Under the pieces are notes generated by a model. The model was not told the DNA's origin, searched no databases, and saw only the letters and a list, made by a program, of their open reading frames with translations. Source: Candidatus Woesearchaeota archaeon (GTDB taxonomy: Archaea > Nanobdellota > Nanobdellia > SCGC-AAA011-G17 > GW2011-AR17). Taken from it: 36,880 nucleotides of DNA. The position numbers and the translations under genes are program-made. This document shows positions 30,107 through 36,880 of this stretch, piece after piece. Where the stretch lies: positions 1 to 36,880 of the forward strand of contig SICW01000002.1 of NCBI GenBank assembly GCA_009691355.1, given 5' to 3'. The first letter of the stretch is position 1. Each line of letters opens with the position of its first letter.

Positions 30107-31234
30107 TTAAATATCTTTTGTAGTCTCTTTTTTTCGGATTAACTCTACAATTGCTTCGCTATGTGGAGTTTGAGGAAATAAATCAAATAGGGCACAGCTT
30201 TTTATTTCGTATTCCCTTAACTTTGGAAGATCTTTTCCTAATTGTTCTGGATTGCAGGAGATATAGATGATACACTCAGGTTTCTGTTGATTTAATGTTG
30301 CTATAGTCTTTTGATCCATCCCTGTACGAGGAGGATCTGTGATTACAAAGAGTTTGGTCTTTACTTCTACACGAGAAAGCTGTTTTGCATCAAGAAGAAG
30401 GGTCTTTACATTTTTTGCATTATTTTGTTCAGCATTCTTCTTTGCTTGTTCCATTGCTTCCTTAACACTTTCAATCACAATTATTTCTTTAAATCTTTCT
30501 GCACTTGTAATCCCAAAAGTACCAACTCCCCCATACAAATCTAGAAGAGTTGTATTCTTTGTATCGTATTTCTCTAGAAGCTCTTTTACGTACATTTGCA
30601 TTTTCTCTGCCATTGCATGATTGTTTTGGAAAAAACCTTGAATGCTGTGAGAGAACTCTTTTCCGAGAAATTCTGTTTCTAAAGTATCCTTGCCTTTTAC
30701 TACAAAATACTCTGAAGAAATACTCACATCCGAGTTTGCTGGTACACGTGTAACTAAGATGTTCTTAACTGTAGATATTTTTGCAAAGTCTTTTACTTTT
30801 TCTATTGATTCTGCAAGCTTGGAAGAACCACTGTTGAGAACAAAGGAAATAGAGGAGTCAATAGGGGTTGTACGAATAACTGCATAACGAAAAGTTCCAC
30901 TATGACGTTTTACATCAAAGGCGTCACAATTTGAGAATGAATGTTGTATTTCCTTCATCAGCTCATTAATAGCTTTCTCTGCTATAACACATTGTTCAAT
31001 AGGGATTATTCTGTCCCACTGCCCTTTCTTTCGTAAACCTAAGCCTTGAGGCTGAAAAATAAAATCCATACGATTTCTGTAAAAATATTCTTTGCCTGAG
31101 AAAACAGTTATGTCTGAGAATTTTGTTACTTGAGAAAGCATTCTCTTTTTATTTTCTACTTGTATAGCATAGTCTATATGTTGTGCTGTACAGCCACCAC
31201 AGCTTCCAAAATATTGACAAAGAGGTGTTGCCAT
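30107..31234 (-). CDS. RNA m5U methyltransferase, TrmA/RumA family (radical-free)
   Basis: The 375-residue protein methylates uridine in tRNA or rRNA. Cys6, Cys12, Cys15 and Cys82 (IEQCVIA) are placed as in the [4Fe-4S] cluster of RumA-type enzymes. A TRAM-like N terminus is reduced or absent. LLDLYGGVGTFG (230-241) binds SAM, TDPPRTGMD (299-307) is motif IV and Cys327 (YISCNPEQL) is the catalytic nucleophile, with Glu360 (PHSEAIVEL) as base. Archaeal relatives make m5U54 of tRNA or m5U of 23S rRNA; which one applies here is unclear. A TTTAAG-type box near 31259 is about 25 bp upstream. Confidence 0.9.
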   Translation of the reverse strand: MATPLCQYFGSCGGCTAQHIDYAIQVENKKRMLSQVTKFSDITVFSGKEYFYRNRMDFIFQPQGLGLRKKGQWDRIIPIEQCVIAEKAINELMKEIQHSFSNCDAFDVKRHSGTFRYAVIRTTPIDSSISFVLNSGSSKLAESIEKVKDFAKISTVKNILVTRVPANSDVSISSEYFVVKGKDTLETEFLGKEFSHSIQGFFQNNHAMAEKMQMYVKELLEKYDTKNTTLLDLYGGVGTFGITSAERFKEIIVIESVKEAMEQAKKNAEQNNAKNVKTLLLDAKQLSRVEVKTKLFVITDPPRTGMDQKTIATLNQQKPECIIYISCNPEQLGKDLPKLREYEIKSCALFDLFPQTPHSEAIVELIRKKETTKDI

Positions 31235-31372
31235 AGGCTTTTTGTTTTTATTTTGTTTAAGAAGTTATCTGTATTTTTCTCTTTGGGGATTGTATGCTTT
31301 CCATTTTGCAAAAGAAGGAATAGAACTTGGGGCAGTGACAAATGGAAGATCTCCCCTTATTAACGGTTCGTA

Positions 31373-31948
31373 CTAATCCTTACTTTTGAGAATACGATTT
31401 CCAGAGGTAAAGTGCTTTATTTGTACTTTGCTCTTTTCCCTAGGAACAGGATCCCCTCTTAAAGAAGGAACCTCAAATACAAGATCATCATAGAAAATAT
31501 TCTTTCTACTGGAAAAAAATCTGGGATTATTCCCACTTATATCTAGTCTTTCTTTCACATCTATGAGGGATACAGTCAAAAAATCAAAAGAAAAAGCTAT
31601 AGCTTCTGGAGAAAGTTCTCTTTCTTTTCCTAGCTCTTCAAAATCACTAAACATAAGTCTCTCATCAGCATCTAAAACTAAAATCCAATCTGTAGTTACA
31701 TCCCGTATAGAAACGTTTCTTGATGGCCCATACCCCTCAAAAGGATGATCTAAAACATCAAGATGTGCATATCTTTTTTTTGCATCCTCTAAATACTGCC
31801 TTGTTCCATCAATAGAACCTGTATCTACAATGATTGCTTTTTCCATAAAAGGCACTGTACTTTCCACAAAGTCTCGTATCCCTCCTGCAGGATTTATTAT
31901 CTCATCACGAACAATTGCACAGAGTGTTGTGTCTCTTAGTATATTCAT
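31373..31948 (-). CDS. Family 2 glycosyltransferase
   Basis: The 191-residue protein is a short GT-A-type glycosyltransferase. An N-terminal ATAIVRDEI-like strand reads LCAIVRDEIINPAGG, followed by VDTGSIDGTRQYLEDAKK (nucleotide-sugar binding) and WILVLDADERL, the DxD metal site. The C-terminal acceptor domain is short, so it may need a partner or act on a small acceptor. Substrate is unknown; surface glycans are likely since the LamG protein nearby is rich in N-glycosylation sites (inference). The minus-strand box around 31970-31975 is about 24.5 bp upstream. The next gene on the plus strand has its own box at 31981-31988. Confidence 0.8.
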   Translation of the reverse strand: MNILRDTTLCAIVRDEIINPAGGIRDFVESTVPFMEKAIIVDTGSIDGTRQYLEDAKKRYAHLDVLDHPFEGYGPSRNVSIRDVTTDWILVLDADERLMFSDFEELGKERELSPEAIAFSFDFLTVSLIDVKERLDISGNNPRFFSSRKNIFYDDLVFEVPSLRGDPVPREKSKVQIKHFTSGNRILKSKD

Positions 31949-32008
31949 ACTATTTTAGTCTAAGATCCCTTTAAGAATCTTTTTATACCTTCCTTCTCTT
32001 TCTTTTTT

Positions 32009-32563
32009 ATGAAAATTTTTCTCCAAGATACGAAAAGCATTGCAAAATCTCTCTTAGGTATGTATCTTGTTCATGAATCCCCTGAAGGAAAAACTGTTGG
32101 GAAAATTGTAGAGACAGAAGCATACTTGTGGAATGACCCTGCAGCACACTCTTTCTCTGGCAAGACAGAACGAAATGCTCCTATGTTTGGAAAACCAGGT
32201 ACAACGTACGTGTACTTTACTTATGGGATGCACTTTTGTTTTAACGTTGTTACAGCAAAAGAGGGTATTGGGGAAGCTGTGCTTATCCGTGCGCTTGAAC
32301 CAATAGAAGGTATAGGGCTTATGAAACTACGAAGAAGAGTAGAAGAGTTACATCAACTGTGTAATGGGCCTGCAAAACTTGTACAAGCAATGGGTATTCA
32401 GAAAGAATACAATACACATTTTCTTTTAGATAAGCCATTATATCTTCAAGAAAGAAAAGAAAAGATAAAAATTGTTTCAACTACAAGGATTGGGATTAGT
32501 AAAGCAACAAAAAAGAAGTGGCGATTTTATATTAAGGATAATCCATTTATTTCAAAAAAATAA
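32009..32563 (+). CDS. DNA-3-methyladenine glycosylase (AAG/MPG family)
   Basis: The 184-residue protein removes alkylated bases from DNA as the first step of base-excision repair. It has the AAG signature VETEAYLWNDPAAHS, with Glu37 as the likely catalytic residue and Tyr39 as an intercalation/contact residue, and FGKPGTTYVYFTYGMHFCFNVV, which lines the base pocket. RALEPIEG and CNGPAKLVQAMGI follow in the usual order. This is the vertebrate/bacterial MPG type, not the AlkA type. The TTTTATAC box (31981-31988) is 24.5 bp upstream. Confidence 0.93.
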   Translation: MKIFLQDTKSIAKSLLGMYLVHESPEGKTVGKIVETEAYLWNDPAAHSFSGKTERNAPMFGKPGTTYVYFTYGMHFCFNVVTAKEGIGEAVLIRALEPIEGIGLMKLRRRVEELHQLCNGPAKLVQAMGIQKEYNTHFLLDKPLYLQERKEKIKIVSTTRIGISKATKKKWRFYIKDNPFISKK

Positions 32564-33493
32564 CTATCCAAGATGCAGTCTTTCATTGAGAATTTTTTCT
32601 AAATCTTGAGGAGAGATTTTACTTCCTGTTTTCCTTGGAGAACCACCAATGGTGTCACTTCCTGCATGCCTATTTCCCTCTGAAATCCCACAGGGATCTA
32701 TTTTATTTAGAAGAGGATAGAGACGGAGTATAGGAAAATCTACCCATGCAGATCTTCTCCCGTACATATATCGCCATGTTCCATTTCCATTATCAAAAAA
32801 AGACACAAAGGCATTAATGCCATCATTATACAAAGACATTCTTGCAGCTGGACCATTTTCTTTTACCAGAGCCCAGCTCTTTCCTCCACCAACCCTTTTA
32901 TACTCTCCTTCTAAAACACTTTCTTGTGCATCATCAATGACATACTTGTCTATCCTTGCATGTACCGACTCCATAATTGTTTTCATCCCTTGCGCATTTA
33001 AACCACTGAGTCTTCCTTCAAAACGAGCTCTTGTATACGGATCAAAAATCCAAGCCATTTTTCTTCTCATGGTAATATCTCCAAAGGGATAAGCACCTGC
33101 AGTACAATCCAAACGATCCTCCACATATACAAGACGATTTATTTTTGGATTTGCATGACCACGAATTTGCTCAAAATGCATCAACTCCCAGGATGCGAGG
33201 CAGGTATCTTCATCAGGGTCATTCACGAAAATTTGGGTAGTAGGTACTCCATCTTTTCTAAATCTATCAAAGAGATTTAAATTAATTTCCATATGAACCT
33301 GATCAGAAGTAGAACGTGTTGCAATTCTATCTACACCTGAATGATGATCATAATTTGCGTATGGACCACGATGGTCTCTTCTTGTTGGAGCATTGACAAA
33401 ACCATCAAGTGCAATAGAAAATGGAGCTTTAAATTTTTTAAAATCTCTCCAAGAATAGACTACACCGGGCTCAACGAAAAGTCCTATTGCCAT
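32564..33493 (-). CDS. DHH-like phosphoesterase, divergent
   Basis: The 309-residue protein has a DHH-type centre. An N-terminal SIALDGFVNAPTRRDHRGPYANYDHH with Asp49-His50-His51 looks like the DHH motif, and VNDPDEDTC around 91-98 provides further acidic residues as in the metal site. A later GNRHAGSDTIGG resembles the GGHxxAxG motif of the DHHA1 substrate domain. The superfamily contains RecJ nucleases, pyrophosphatases and cyclic-di-AMP phosphodiesterases. The order of motifs is unusual and no close named relative is recognised, so treat this as a divergent member. A CTTTATTAAG box (33516-33525) is about 27 bp upstream. Confidence 0.65.
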   Translation of the reverse strand: MAIGLFVEPGVVYSWRDFKKFKAPFSIALDGFVNAPTRRDHRGPYANYDHHSGVDRIATRSTSDQVHMEINLNLFDRFRKDGVPTTQIFVNDPDEDTCLASWELMHFEQIRGHANPKINRLVYVEDRLDCTAGAYPFGDITMRRKMAWIFDPYTRARFEGRLSGLNAQGMKTIMESVHARIDKYVIDDAQESVLEGEYKRVGGGKSWALVKENGPAARMSLYNDGINAFVSFFDNGNGTWRYMYGRRSAWVDFPILRLYPLLNKIDPCGISEGNRHAGSDTIGGSPRKTGSKISPQDLEKILNERLHLG

Positions 33494-33547
33494 ACAAAAA
33501 GAGTTTTTTAGTCTTCTTTATTAAGCTATCTAAGCTGAACTTTTTCT

Positions 33548-34899
33548 TTAGAATAGAACCGAATCAAGATTATTCTCCCAATTCTCTTTTTCTGTCCTAT
33601 CTGCCATCTCCATTATTGCTGCATAAGGAAGGAGCTTTGCTGATGTAGTCGTGCTAGGATGCGACCAATCTTCAATAGTATTCCAATCTGAAGGTTGAGT
33701 ATTCGCATCATTGTCTGGACTTATACTTGTAAACCCTACATCCTGAATATAACTCTCATCTGGATTTAGCCTTACCCAGATACCTGCACTTGTAAAACCA
33801 TCATATGCTTGGTGAATATGGGGCTTATCTTTTACGGTTTGTACATGGTCATCTACACCAAAGAGCAGTAAGACTTTGAGATTGGGGATATTTGTGCCTA
33901 ACTCCTCATAGTTATTTATTGTTTCTCTGAAAGGCCAGTCACGCTGTGTTTCTTCTTCTGTTGCAAGACTTGCTGGCCAATTGGTATCAGTCAATGCCCC
34001 ATTTTCTTTCAATGCTGCAGTTAACCCCCTAGAATAATAATCTTTGCCAAACATTGTGGGTGTTTTTGTTCCTAAAGCAAAATCTCCACTATCATCTATT
34101 CCATTTCCGTTTATATCAAAATAAGGTTTTCCAAGATCAAAATCATATTGTATTGTTGAAAAATCTAAGGAAATTTCTTTTGAGGAATAATCTTCAGGAT
34201 AAGAATACAAAGGATTGTATACAGGTGTTTTTTCGTTCCAATATCCTAGTTCTAAGGGATATAAAATATCTGAAGTAGGGTTTTCTCTACCTACAAACCA
34301 TTGTACATTTAATTCATCTCCATAAAGTGCAAGCACATTTGTTGCTGCAATGCCTGGATGAGAAAAGGCATACAAGCCAAAATTATCTTTTGCAATTTGG
34401 ATTTCACTGAGATCTTGTATTGTATTTCCATTGATATCTTTCTTGTCTCCAGATGCAAATTTAATAACATCACTTAGTGGGGCGATAGAATTCTCACCAC
34501 CATAGTCATACTCTCCTTCACTCTTTGCACCTGAGGGATCTGACAGGCCTGGCCAAAGATAGGTGACGTGTACAAAACCATGTTTTGTAGCATCTGTGAA
34601 TTCAGTATCAAAGGTTTTCTCACCAGGTGTGAAAAAGGTTGAGATATAAACTACTACAGGTGCACCAGTATCATAGCGTTCTTCTTCTGGAAGTGTTACT
34701 TGTACAGCAATATCTCTCCATTTGAATCTACATAAGTGATAAAACTTTGCCCAGGAGCAGTTTTCTCTGTTGTTTGCTCATTCGTGTCCTTATTCTGTTT
34801 TTCAATTGTACAATCCTTTCCAGAGCAAGAAGAATCAGTAAATACACTACATGAGGAAAGAAGCAGAAGAGCTAAAAGAAGTATCAACCTTTGTTTCAT
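33548..34899 (-). pseudogene. Secreted lipoprotein with alpha/beta-hydrolase-like domain, frameshifted
   Basis: The gene reads as one protein split by a single-base loss near 34717. The N-terminal part (34696-34899) is MKQRLILLLALLLLSSC, a signal peptide with lipobox LSSC, followed by an acidic linker and ending SFITYVDSNG. The frame open from there (33548 to about 34717) continues RDIAVQVTLPEEERYDTGAPVVVYIST, which completes the sentence naturally. The combined length is about 450 residues. Later parts hold YAFSHPG (possible nucleophile elbow), LLLFGVDDHVQ and H-rich AYDGFTSAGIWVRL as in alpha/beta hydrolases, plus a calcium-loop-like DINGNGIDDSGD. A sequencing error, a real mutation or recoding are all possible. 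Confidence 0.65.
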
Positions 34900-34920
34900 A
34901 GATGATTGTAGCATAGAGAT

Positions 34921-34930
34921 CTATAAATAT
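34921..34930 (-). promoter_or_regulatory. TATA box of the lipoprotein gene
   Basis: CTATAAATAT is centred 26.5 bp upstream of the ATG at 34899, which starts the lipoprotein signal peptide MKQRL. This favours that ATG over the one at 34914. The box overlaps the stop region of the HAD gene. Confidence 0.5.
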
Positions 34931-35646
34931 TTTTCTCTTTTATACTCTTGTAAGGCTCGTTTTGCAAGAAAAGGATCTGTTTTTAGAACTGAATGTATCT
35001 CTGAAAGATGGACATCACTATTGATTATATTTTTGTAGAAACAAATTGCTTCATGTGTTGCTTTCATTTCTCTTACTTTCTCTGCAAATTCTTGCCAGCT
35101 TGTTAGAGGGGTTATTTGTTTCTCCATTTCTTTGCTAACTTTTTCATGTGTATTCCAATCCCTTTGCAGAAAAAAGAGTTGTATTGGTAACTCTGTAAGA
35201 TCCAGGAGTTTTCCTAATGTATCATCAATCATTGCACGAACAAAAAATTTAGCACAAAGATCTTTCTTTGACTTATCACTTGTTCCATATATTCTTGTTA
35301 TTGGAAGTTTATGCTTTTGAATAAACTCTCTACAGGTTTTTACTCCGATAGGCTCACGGTAGGTAATAATGAGGAAATCAAAGCCTTCTTTACCTAACTG
35401 GTCTAAAATTTCTTTACATTGAGGGTCAAGTATGTATTCATCTGTATGCTCTGCCATAACTTTATCCATGAGCTGTTTGTACATCACAGGACCAAGAGGA
35501 TAGGTTGCCTTCATACATGTTTTAGGACCTATGTCCATCTTATGGTAAAGCCTTGCATACTTTATTTTTACAGGCTCGCCTATTGCAATGCAACCATCAA
35601 AGTCTAAGGCTATGGACATTTTTTGTGCAAGATGATTCTTGGGCAT
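34921..35646 (-). CDS. HAD-superfamily phosphatase
   Basis: The 241-residue protein begins with MPKNHLAQKMSIALDFDGCIA; Asp15 and Asp17 form the DxD nucleophile/acid pair and IITYRE carries the second motif. A helical cap follows motif I, and VRAMIDDTLG holds the acidic motif IV. Sequence after about 195 is an added helical tail (HEAICFYKNIINSDVHLSEIH). The substrate is unknown. The longer frame starts with a TTG at 35664; the ATG at 35646 is chosen as the TTATAAAC box (35671-35678) is 28 bp upstream. It is divergent from the thioredoxin-fold protein. Confidence 0.78.
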   Translation of the reverse strand: MPKNHLAQKMSIALDFDGCIAIGEPVKIKYARLYHKMDIGPKTCMKATYPLGPVMYKQLMDKVMAEHTDEYILDPQCKEILDQLGKEGFDFLIITYREPIGVKTCREFIQKHKLPITRIYGTSDKSKKDLCAKFFVRAMIDDTLGKLLDLTELPIQLFFLQRDWNTHEKVSKEMEKQITPLTSWQEFAEKVREMKATHEAICFYKNIINSDVHLSEIHSVLKTDPFLAKRALQEYKREKYL

Positions 35647-35670
35647 AGAATTTTCTAAGGACAAGAAAGA

Positions 35671-35678
35671 TTATAAAC
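35671..35678 (-). promoter_or_regulatory. TATA box of the HAD phosphatase gene
   Basis: TTATAAAC is centred about 28 bp from the ATG at 35646 and rules against the TTG at 35664 (10 bp away). Confidence 0.45.
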
Positions 35679-35697
35679 TTTTTCAGATTGAGAAAGC

Positions 35698-35705
35698 TTA
35701 TAAAA
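35698..35705 (+). promoter_or_regulatory. TATA box of the thioredoxin-fold secreted protein
   Basis: TTATAAAA is centred 24.5 bp upstream of the ATG at 35726. Confidence 0.45.
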
Positions 35706-35725
35706 CCCCCTAAAAAAAAGAGTGT

Positions 35726-36307
35726 ATGAGTTTGCTTTCTCTGCTTTGTGGATCTGCTCTTGCAGCAACCCCCTTAGATCATAACCCCTATGTTACCTAT
35801 GCTTCTGATAGTACTATTCAACATGTTGTTGGGGATGCAAAGAGACCAACGATTGTTTTATACGCACCATCCTGTGAAAAATTTAAAGGAAATAAGGTAA
35901 TAGAACGAAAAATGGATCTTACGTTACGTGCTTTTGGCATATCTGCAACTAGATTTAAAGATGAAATACAACATGGGCAAGTACAATTTGTGTATTTTGA
36001 TTCTGAGTTCTGCCTTACTGATGGGCATGACATGGACTGGCTAGATCGACATAATACCTTGGAACATGGGCTTGAGGGATTCCCCACCTTTGTGCTTTAT
36101 GGTGGGAATATGGATGCACCTCTTTCCTTAAGAGAGATAACCCGACTTGAAAAAGGAGTAGATAAGAGGAAGAACCTTGCAGGATTTATAAACGGCTTGA
36201 GTTTTCTCGTTACTCATGATCTGATTCTACGTGACACCATCTATGAATTCACTGATAATGGTACACTTCAGCCTATAGATCCAAATACGATTAAAGAAAC
36301 TAATTAA
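35726..36307 (+). CDS. Secreted thioredoxin-fold-like protein lacking a CxxC
   Basis: The 193-residue protein opens with a short hydrophobic signal-like segment (MSLLSLLCGSALAA, with no basic residues). PTIVLYAPSCEKFKGNK follows; this matches the strand and start of a thioredoxin CxxC, but only the first cysteine is left (Cys-Glu-Lys-Phe). GFPTFVLYGG has the usual cis-proline segment. A redox role is unlikely; a chaperone or binding role is more probable. Other cysteines (FCLTDG) are not paired in a CxxC. It converges on the FKBP gene, overlapping it by eight bases. Confidence 0.6.
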   Translation: MSLLSLLCGSALAATPLDHNPYVTYASDSTIQHVVGDAKRPTIVLYAPSCEKFKGNKVIERKMDLTLRAFGISATRFKDEIQHGQVQFVYFDSEFCLTDGHDMDWLDRHNTLEHGLEGFPTFVLYGGNMDAPLSLREITRLEKGVDKRKNLAGFINGLSFLVTHDLILRDTIYEFTDNGTLQPIDPNTIKETN

Positions 36308-36728
36308 TAGAAATAAGCTTTATCTTGAAGTTGAGAGCCTCCCCTGCAAGAGGGTGGTTTAAGTCTACAGAAATATCTTCTTCTGTTACCGCTATAATCT
36401 TTGCTTCTGCTTGCACTCCATCAGAACGAACAAGGCCCATGATCATACCTACCTGAGGTTCTCTATCCTTGGGAAGACTGGCTTTTGGAATTTTACGAAT
36501 CAACTGAGGATTTGCTTCTCCATATGCTTCTGCAGCAGGGATGTGGATATCTTTCTCTTCTCCTACCTTCATTCCCAGAACGCCTTTATCAAATCCTTTA
36601 ATAACTTGACCAGAACCAATTGTAAACTCTAAGGGATCACGCCCTTGCGAACTATCAAAGACTGTGCCATCATCTAATGAACCTGTGTAATGTATTTTTA
36701 CCTTCTCTCCTTCTTTCACTGTTTGCAT
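36300..36728 (-). CDS. FKBP-type peptidyl-prolyl isomerase, SlyD-like
   Basis: The 142-residue protein has an FKBP domain split by the SlyD-type insert. KIHYTGSLDDGTVFDSS forms the first strands, PLEFTIGSGQVIKGFDKGVLGM is the active-site loop region (Val, Ile, Phe lining the proline pocket), and KVGEEKDIHIPAAEAYGE precedes the insert-in-flap domain (about 70-120), which acts as a chaperone. The C-terminal strand LAGEALNFKIKLISI closes the fold. No histidine-rich tail is present. It assists protein folding in the cytoplasm. No TATA box is at the usual distance; the nearest, TCCTTTATATTA, is 55-60 bp upstream. Confidence 0.93.
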   Translation of the reverse strand: MQTVKEGEKVKIHYTGSLDDGTVFDSSQGRDPLEFTIGSGQVIKGFDKGVLGMKVGEEKDIHIPAAEAYGEANPQLIRKIPKASLPKDREPQVGMIMGLVRSDGVQAEAKIIAVTEEDISVDLNHPLAGEALNFKIKLISIN

Positions 36729-36827
36729 GTGTACTCCTTCTCGTAATAACCGTCTTTACGAATAGGTTTTGGATTTCTCACTCCTTTATATTATTTTTTA
36801 TTTATTTCCCAAAAAGGATAACGAAAC

Positions 36828-36867
36828 ATATATATACTTTTTGTATCTTATATACGAGTGAGGTGAT
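36828..36867 (+). promoter_or_regulatory. TATA-like sites and Shine-Dalgarno of the gene at the right edge
   Basis: ACATATATATAC (36828-36839) and CTTATATACG (36848-36856) are TATA-like. GAGGTGAT (36860-36867) is an eight-base match to the anti-Shine-Dalgarno end of archaeal 16S rRNA and ends three bases before the ATG. Confidence 0.5.
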
Positions 36868-36870
36868 ATT

Positions 36871-36880
36871 ATGGTTAAAG
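36871..36880 (+). CDS. Start of a gene cut off by the window edge
   Basis: ATG GTT AAA follows a strong Shine-Dalgarno sequence. Only three residues (MVK) are visible, so nothing can be said of the product. Confidence 0.5.

Noticed and set aside
31235..31372. Hidden gene between the RNA methylase and the glycosyltransferase
   Set aside because: No frame of useful length and no start signal; it appears to be promoter and plain spacer.
1..36880. CRISPR array, insertion sequence or defence operon
   Set aside because: No regularly spaced repeats, no transposase and no recognisable defence genes were seen when reading both strands.

Overview
The window looks like a piece of a small, AT-rich archaeal genome, most likely a DPANN archaeon of the Nanoarchaeota/Woesearchaeota/Pacearchaeota type. 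Seen directly: ribosomal protein S17e, an Alba chromatin protein, an archaeal tRNA-splicing endonuclease (EndA), a Trm-G10/Trm11-like tRNA methylase and archaeal TATA boxes. For most genes the TATA box is centred about 25-29 bp upstream of the start codon, which means mostly leaderless transcripts. The lineage is an inference from gene style, not from a search.

Left end (1-3.0 kb): the cut-off end of a radical SAM gene, then a tRNA-Val(UAC) gene. A 1.8-kb insert follows, carrying a nucleotidyltransferase and an APH-like kinase and closed by a displaced copy of the 3' end of the same tRNA. This is the best candidate here for a small integrated element. Next (3-10 kb) come a HIT-domain fusion protein, a small membrane protein, a topoisomerase IB, a B12-type radical SAM protein, a GNAT acetyltransferase, a DEAD-box helicase with an RG-rich tail, two tandem paralogues of a family I cannot name, and a CBS-pair/zinc-ribbon protein.

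Middle (10-25 kb): a 1689-residue surface protein with three LamG-like domains and a small cytoplasmic repeat region; class II lysyl-tRNA synthetase; a DUF2203 protein; a secreted SCP2-like protein; a small-protein/HIT pair; a CAU-anticodon tRNA with an odd G37; a uridine-kinase-like P-loop kinase; a Kef-type antiporter sharing a promoter with a DUF488 protein; then S17e, Alba, the tRNA methylase, a PfkB kinase and a winged-helix protein.

Right part (25-36.9 kb): a tiny ORF coupled to a zincin-like protein, two HAD phosphatases, a winged-helix/nuclease-like protein, and EndA and RNase Z facing away from each other around one central TATA box. Then come a polytopic membrane protein, a TrmA/RumA-type RNA methyltransferase, a GT2 glycosyltransferase, an AAG DNA glycosylase, a DHH-like protein, a frameshifted alpha/beta-hydrolase lipoprotein, a thioredoxin-fold secreted protein and an SlyD-like FKBP. 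The window ends at the start of another gene with a strong Shine-Dalgarno sequence.

Overall this is mostly core and housekeeping sequence with a strong RNA-processing theme (EndA, RNase Z, two RNA methylases, LysRS, helicase, two tRNAs). I see no CRISPR array, no insertion sequence, no rRNA and no recognisable defence operon. The observations most worth checking are the tRNA-Val integration scar, the symmetric shared promoters, the topoisomerase IB and the unusual domain combinations.
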